NCBI GenBank assembly: GCA_003488965.1
Contig: DNJW01000349.1
Location: forward strand, 1 to 8,693
Length of the DNA stretch: 8,693 bases
Direction of reading: 5' to 3'
DNA from: Lachnospiraceae bacterium
Lineage (GTDB): Bacteria; Bacillota; Clostridia; Lachnospirales; Lachnospiraceae
The notes under the pieces were generated by a model. That model saw nothing but the letters and a program-made list of their open reading frames with translations. It had not been told where the DNA came from and ran no database searches. Positions 4,667 to 8,693 of this stretch are shown here, one piece after another (position 1 is the stretch's first letter; every line of letters begins with the position of its first letter). Position numbers and translations under genes: made by a program.

Positions 4667-6495
4667 GGAAACAGAACAGCGTGTTTCAGACGGCATTTCT
4701 CTCGGAGGCAGGCAGCCAGCTGGAGAATAATGACTATTTTGCCTATGTGGAGCTGGATAAATATGCATGTTATGTAATTGCCGACGGGCTGAATGAACAG
4801 CCCGAAGCGGAGAGCGCCAGGCTGGCAATCGAAACTGTGCTGCTTGCCTTTCAAGAGCATCCTTCTATGAGAAAGAGCGCGGTGCGTTCCTACTTAAAGG
4901 CCGGAAATAAAGCGCTGCAGCAGGCAAAGGGAGAGAGCAGGCTGAAAGCCTCTGTGGCAGTGGCGGTGACCGATTATACGAAGCTGCGCTACGGGTATGC
5001 AGGAAATACAAGACTGCGCTTATACCGGGAGGGAACGGTCAGGGAAAAAACACGGGATATGTCCCTGGGCGATGATATGACGAAGAAGCGCGGGCTGGTA
5101 AAGGATGCGCTGGCAAGGCATGAAGAAAGAAATAATCTTTATACATGGATGGGGCAGGGGAAAGGCTTTGCCCCTTATATATCAAAGAAAATTAAACTGG
5201 TAAACGGGGATATCCTTACCATGTATACCAGAGGAATCTGGGAAAATCTGGATGAGGGAGAGCTGGAGGATATTTTTTCCGAAGCAAAGGACGACCCGAA
5301 GGAATGTTTGGACAATGTGGAAGATATGCTGCTTTCCAAACAGCCGGAGGGACTTGGAAATTATACATTTGCGGCTGTATTTGCCGACAAAATTTTTCTG
5401 GACCCTAACAGGAAGAGAAGGATTAAGAAGATAATTATTGTGTCCGTCATCGTCCTTGTCATTGCGTTGGCAATAGCGCTGGTGATATGGTTTTTAAACT
5501 GGCAGAGAAAGAACCGGATAGAGGAGATGGGGAGGAGATATGAGGATACTCTGGATTACATAGAAGACAGTAATTATGTCCGGGCAAAGGAAGAGTGTGA
5601 AAAAGCGCTGGAACTGGCAGAAAAACTGCGGGACAAAGAAAAACTGCAAGAAATATCCGGTTATATGAAATTAATAGAAGCCGTCAATATGGCGGATGAT
5701 ATTTATGCGGAAGGAAAGTACGAAGAGGCACAGGAAAATTACCGGACAGCAAAAGAGCGCTCCCGTTACGCGGATCATGCAGCGGATACCTATATAGACC
5801 GGAAGCTGGAAAGCATCGCGGATTATCTGTCCGTATTCGATTATATACGGCTTGGGGATTCTCTGGCGGTAAAAGGGGATTTTAAGGATGCGGAGGAAAA
5901 ATACCTTGCGGCCAAGAATCTTGCAACCTCTATCCACTATGAGGAAGGGCGCAGCCAGAGCATGGATGCCCTCGACCGGCTTTATGAGGATTTGGCAGCC
6001 AGACAGGAGGAAACAGAGGCACAGGTGCAGGAAAGGGTAGCCGAAGAAACAGGAGCGGCGGAACTGTCAGCGCAGGGAGACAAGGCATTTGCGGAAGGGG
6101 ATTATGAAGGGGCAAAGGTTTATTATGCCATGGCAATGGATAAATATCAGGGACTGGAAGATGTGGCGAATGTGGAGGCGGCCAATACTAAGCTGAAGGC
6201 ATGCATAAAAAAATCCAATGAAAAGGATGAGCAGAAGGAACTGGCGGCAGAATATGTGGAGACGGCAAAACAGCTGGAAGAAGAGGGGGAGCTTGCCGAA
6301 GCAAAGAAACAGTATATATTGGCAAAGGAGGTCTATACGGCAATCGGTGAAGAGGAAAAGGTAAGCCAGATGGAGAACAGGATGGATATGCTGGAACTGG
6401 ACCGGGAAGAAAAAATGAAGAAAGAAGAGGCCGGACCGGAGATGGCGGAGGATGAAATGGCCGCAGAGGAGGGACAGACAGTATCGGGGAACTAA
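4663..6495 (+). CDS. PP2C-like pseudophosphatase fused via a TM span to a TPR-like domain
   Basis: A 610-residue protein with three parts. Residues about 8-243 have a PP2C-like pattern: NNDYF with D24, YVIADGL with D41-G42, and LRYGYAGNTRLRLY like the strand-loop-strand of PP2C. The usual SDG reads TRG (189-191) and the usual DN before the last strand reads GN (232-233), so two metal aspartates are missing and phosphatase activity is unlikely. A basic patch and a strong membrane span follow (about 255-278). Residues about 286-580 are alpha-helical with at least five TPR-like units: NYVRAKEECEKALELA, GKYEEAQENYRTAKE, GDFKDAEEKYLAAKN, GDYEGAKVYYAMAMD and GELAEAKKQYILAKE. The end is a Glu/Met-rich tail. 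KRRIKK before the span suggests the N-terminal domain is cytoplasmic and the TPR part outside, although basic residues also follow the span. The start has a good RBS (AAAGGGG, 8 bases upstream). Confidence 0.85.
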   Translation: MRKQNSVFQTAFLSEAGSQLENNDYFAYVELDKYACYVIADGLNEQPEAESARLAIETVLLAFQEHPSMRKSAVRSYLKAGNKALQQAKGESRLKASVAVAVTDYTKLRYGYAGNTRLRLYREGTVREKTRDMSLGDDMTKKRGLVKDALARHEERNNLYTWMGQGKGFAPYISKKIKLVNGDILTMYTRGIWENLDEGELEDIFSEAKDDPKECLDNVEDMLLSKQPEGLGNYTFAAVFADKIFLDPNRKRRIKKIIIVSVIVLVIALAIALVIWFLNWQRKNRIEEMGRRYEDTLDYIEDSNYVRAKEECEKALELAEKLRDKEKLQEISGYMKLIEAVNMADDIYAEGKYEEAQENYRTAKERSRYADHAADTYIDRKLESIADYLSVFDYIRLGDSLAVKGDFKDAEEKYLAAKNLATSIHYEEGRSQSMDALDRLYEDLAARQEETEAQVQERVAEETGAAELSAQGDKAFAEGDYEGAKVYYAMAMDKYQGLEDVANVEAANTKLKACIKKSNEKDEQKELAAEYVETAKQLEEEGELAEAKKQYILAKEVYTAIGEEEKVSQMENRMDMLELDREEKMKKEEAGPEMAEDEMAAEEGQTVSGN

Positions 6496-6540
6496 ACGGC
6501 GTCCGGACCGGAAAAAGATATGGCAGAAATGAGGAAAACA

Positions 6541-7887
6541 ATGGAGAAATCAGGAAAGGAACAGTACAAAGGTGTATTGGAATATTCCTTTGATTATGAA
6601 CGTTATATTGCCGGGCAGCTGCGGGAAATCGATGATTTGGATGAGCGGCGGTTTGCCAAAAGGGTGCTGCTGGATGGGCTTGGAGCCATTATCCGGCAGT
6701 GGGAACAAAAATATGCCGAGCTGGAAGAACGGGTATTCCGGGAAATAGAAATTCCGGACGGCTGTTATGGGATTGTATCTACGGTGATAAAAAGAAGGGA
6801 TTACGAGAGTACCAACGGAACGTTTTTTCCGGTGTTTCCGGCTGATTTGCAGGCGGAAGAATGCGGGAAGCTGCTGTCAGGGGAGGGTTATTTGTATGCG
6901 GGAACCATATTTTTGGAAGCGGATGATTCCCTATGCAGGGAATTTGAGGCTCTTAAGGCTTTGCACGGAACAGCAGGGCGGCAGGAAGGAAGAGGGGAGG
7001 CGGATTTTCATATCCGGCAGGCAAAGAGATACCGGGATGCCGTAGAGGGTCTGTATCCGGTTTTTCTGGAGAACCGTATTCCTTGGAAAACAGTGAATAT
7101 AGGCTATCTGGATAAATTTTATGATTTATATATACCGGGGGAGACAAAAGATATGCAGGAAAGCAAAAATGCCCGGTTTATGGATATAGAAGATATGGAC
7201 ATTGATTTTGGAAAATTTGCGGACAAGGTCAGAATGGGACTTATTCCGCTTTGGAATATAGAGGCTGTCAGTTTTGACAGCATGGATTTCATGATGCCTT
7301 GTATCGATGGAACTTATTATGAATATGAGTTTGATGTCGGTGAAAGAAATCATAAAGATGGCTATCTGATAGAGCCGAGAAAAGAAATATTGGAAATCCG
7401 CCATGAAAAAGACAAGATTGTCATCCGGTCGGTCAGCGAATCGTTTCAGAAATGGGGCGCTTGGCGCATTGTGCAGGGAGAGACAGTACAGCCGTTTACG
7501 CATGACGTTCCGCTTTTAGGCAACCGCAGGAAAGACAGCTTTATCGGAAGGTATGCGGCTAAGACAGGTGTGCAGCTGCTCACAAAAGCAGATTTGTTCC
7601 GGAGAATTAAGGAGATAGATGCCGGGGAGTGGATGGAAGCGGTGGATTGTGAAATATTGGAAAGCTGTGAAGGGACGGATAATCTGATAGAGGGATCTAT
7701 GAACTGGTTTGTCCAGGGAGAACTGTTTCCTATGGATACCCGCAGGATACTGCTGATTAAGTTCCGTGCCAGAAAACCGGGATATTATATGAATGACAGT
7801 ATGGTGCGGTTCATTGTTTCAAGCCTTCAGATGGATATAGGAGAATACCGCTGTACAGGCATTATAACCGGAGGGGAAAGGGAATGA
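6541..7887 (+). CDS. Unrecognised 448-residue protein, possible CIS structural component
   Basis: I do not recognise a named domain. It is a soluble, acidic/aromatic-rich protein without signal peptide or membrane span. A helical N-terminus (about 10-70, YSFDYERYIAGQLREIDDL and a LLDGLGAIIRQWEQKYAELEERV stretch) is followed by mixed alpha/beta sequence, a DMDIDFGKF segment at 218-226, IPLWNIEAVSFDSMDFMMPC at 235-254, GTYYEYEFDV at 257-266, and a C-terminal unit with RRILLIKFRARKPGYY then MVRFIVSSLQMDIGEYRC. Size, lack of targeting signals and overlap with the following gene would suit a baseplate or wedge protein of a contractile injection system, but that is only context. I place the start at 6541, where GAGG (6531-6534) lies 6 bases upstream; in-frame ATGs at 6520 and 6529 are possible and would add 7 or 4 residues. 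It follows the TPR gene by 45 bases. Confidence 0.75.
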   Translation: MEKSGKEQYKGVLEYSFDYERYIAGQLREIDDLDERRFAKRVLLDGLGAIIRQWEQKYAELEERVFREIEIPDGCYGIVSTVIKRRDYESTNGTFFPVFPADLQAEECGKLLSGEGYLYAGTIFLEADDSLCREFEALKALHGTAGRQEGRGEADFHIRQAKRYRDAVEGLYPVFLENRIPWKTVNIGYLDKFYDLYIPGETKDMQESKNARFMDIEDMDIDFGKFADKVRMGLIPLWNIEAVSFDSMDFMMPCIDGTYYEYEFDVGERNHKDGYLIEPRKEILEIRHEKDKIVIRSVSESFQKWGAWRIVQGETVQPFTHDVPLLGNRRKDSFIGRYAAKTGVQLLTKADLFRRIKEIDAGEWMEAVDCEILESCEGTDNLIEGSMNWFVQGELFPMDTRRILLIKFRARKPGYYMNDSMVRFIVSSLQMDIGEYRCTGIITGGERE

Positions 7888-8576
7888 ACTATGTATGGGA
7901 AGCGGCGCTGGCAGCGGACCGGGAAGGCATATTAAGAGAAGAAATCTGTTTTATTCCGGCGGCGGACGGCAGCCCATATACGGAAATTGTGCGTGAGATG
8001 ATAAATGAGCGGGGACTTGGGGGAACGTGCGTGGAGGTGAATCCGCTTTACCGCTTTGCGGAAATATTCTCTCCGGTTTTTGACAGAAATCTGGAAGGAT
8101 ATAGGCAGACGAGAGAAGCATTGTTCCGTATTTTTACGCAGTATATGGTGCAGCTGGATTTAAGGCAGGGGCTGAGCAGACAGGAATATGCAATTGGTTT
8201 TCTATTAAAGGATTTTCTGGAGGGCGCCTATGGAAATGAGGCTGCAGAAATGATTTTTACTTTTCAAAAGGGACAGCTGCGGCAGCTTCTCCGTTTCATA
8301 CTGAAACTTTACCAATGCGGCAGTTCCGTCTGTCTTTTCCGCCAGGTTATGCGCTTTTTATATCCGGATTCTCTGGTATATTCCAGTAATGACAAGCCGG
8401 GCGAAATCTTAATTTATATCGGAACGGAAGAAACTGCGGGGGAACAAGGAAAATTAAAATTTCTGCAGGGGATGTTTCTTCCGGTTCATTACCAGGTATT
8501 TCTGTTCTGGAAATACCATTTCGGGATTATTGATGTGGAAGAGACAATGGAGCTGGACCGGATGGTGCTGTTTTAG
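7884..8576 (+). CDS. Unrecognised 230-residue protein, translationally coupled to its neighbour
   Basis: The ATG at 7884 overlaps the preceding stop (ATGA), with GGAGGGG 8 bases upstream, so the two are probably made in matched amounts and may form a complex. No named domain is evident. The middle is helical (FRIFTQYMVQLDLRQGLS at 81-98, FLLKDFLEGAYGNEAAEMIFTFQKG at 106-130, LRQLLRFILKLYQ at 132-144). Residues about 147-180 alternate like beta strands (SSVCLFRQVMRFLYPDSLVY, then GEILIYIG). The C-terminus, FLPVHYQVFLFWKYHFGIIDVEETMELDRMVLF-like in plan (198-230), has a hydrophobic strand with a HFGI turn and ends exactly in VLF, as if it were a packed edge. That tail resembles in style the C-terminal ends of phage-type wedge proteins that follow gene J homologues, but I cannot assign it. 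It is the last gene before a hairpin cluster. Confidence 0.75.
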   Translation: MNYVWEAALAADREGILREEICFIPAADGSPYTEIVREMINERGLGGTCVEVNPLYRFAEIFSPVFDRNLEGYRQTREALFRIFTQYMVQLDLRQGLSRQEYAIGFLLKDFLEGAYGNEAAEMIFTFQKGQLRQLLRFILKLYQCGSSVCLFRQVMRFLYPDSLVYSSNDKPGEILIYIGTEETAGEQGKLKFLQGMFLPVHYQVFLFWKYHFGIIDVEETMELDRMVLF

Positions 8577-8619
8577 CAGCCGGACTTTTCCAGGTAGGCG
8601 TTTGCGAAACAAAGTGATT

Positions 8620-8650
8620 CTGCACTTGTCATTGTGCAGTTTGTATATTC
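8620..8650 (+). terminator. Probable weak terminator hairpin after the last gene
   Basis: CTGCAC (8620-8625) pairs with GTGCAG (8634-8639) around an eight-base loop and is followed by a short T-rich stretch (TTTGTATATT). It lies 44 bases after the stop at 8576. The T run is imperfect, so termination strength is uncertain. Confidence 0.5.
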
Positions 8651-8674
8651 CAACACAGACGCGCTTTCGCTCCT

Positions 8675-8692
8675 AGGGTTCCATGGAACCCT
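8675..8692. repeat. 18-base perfect palindrome
   Basis: AGGGTTCCATGGAACCCT reads the same on both strands, centred on CCATGG (8681-8686). It is cut close to the window edge. It could be a second terminator stem if a T run follows outside the window, a dyad operator, or the tip of an intergenic repeat element. Confidence 0.6.
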
Positions 8693-8693
8693 T

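Noticed and set aside
6188..6541. Proline-rich antisense frame of 117 codons
   Set aside because: Pro/Ser/Leu-rich composition is what the complement of a Glu/Lys/Gly-rich coding strand gives.

Overview
The window looks like a chromosomal stretch from a low-to-mid GC Gram-positive anaerobe, most likely Lachnospiraceae (Clostridium cluster XIVa). That is inferred from purine-rich coding strands with strong AGGAGG-type ribosome binding sites, tight same-strand gene packing, and the protein families seen. All genes I accept lie on the + strand. There are no RNA genes, CRISPR arrays, intact insertion sequences or transposases.

Layout. Positions 1-802 are a worn left border: the last 42 codons of an unrecognised gene, then the remains of an AAA+ ATPase of the DUF4143 type that has lost its nucleotide-binding half. 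A strong, apparently bidirectional A/T-tailed hairpin (about 823-884) closes this border. From about 950 to 8576 runs one co-directional gene set: a small J-domain protein; a PAAR-like DUF4280 protein with an extra C-terminal domain; a two-span membrane FHA protein; a zinc-ribbon FHA protein; a membrane-anchored PP2C phosphatase with its metal ligands present; a second PP2C-like protein that has lost metal ligands and is fused through one membrane span to a TPR-like/coiled-coil domain; and two unrecognised proteins joined by an ATGA stop/start overlap. The last 117 bases hold hairpins and an 18-base perfect palindrome, consistent with the end of the transcription unit.

How the genes may work together. 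DUF4280 proteins are PAAR-like and are commonly found in contractile injection system (CIS) loci, where PAAR-type proteins tip the spike. FHA domains read phosphothreonine and PP2C enzymes remove it; in proteobacterial type VI secretion a kinase/phosphatase/FHA trio (PpkA-PppA-Fha) gates assembly after translation. My reading is that this window is the accessory and regulatory end of a Gram-positive CIS locus: spike tip (DUF4280), chaperone recruiter (J protein), a phospho-signalling layer at the membrane (two FHA, one active-looking PP2C, one pseudo-PP2C with TPRs), and two possible structural or baseplate components. Sheath, tube, gp25-like, baseplate J-like, AAA+ recycling ATPase and Ser/Thr kinase genes are not in the window, so the CIS assignment rests on DUF4280 and the regulatory set and remains an inference.
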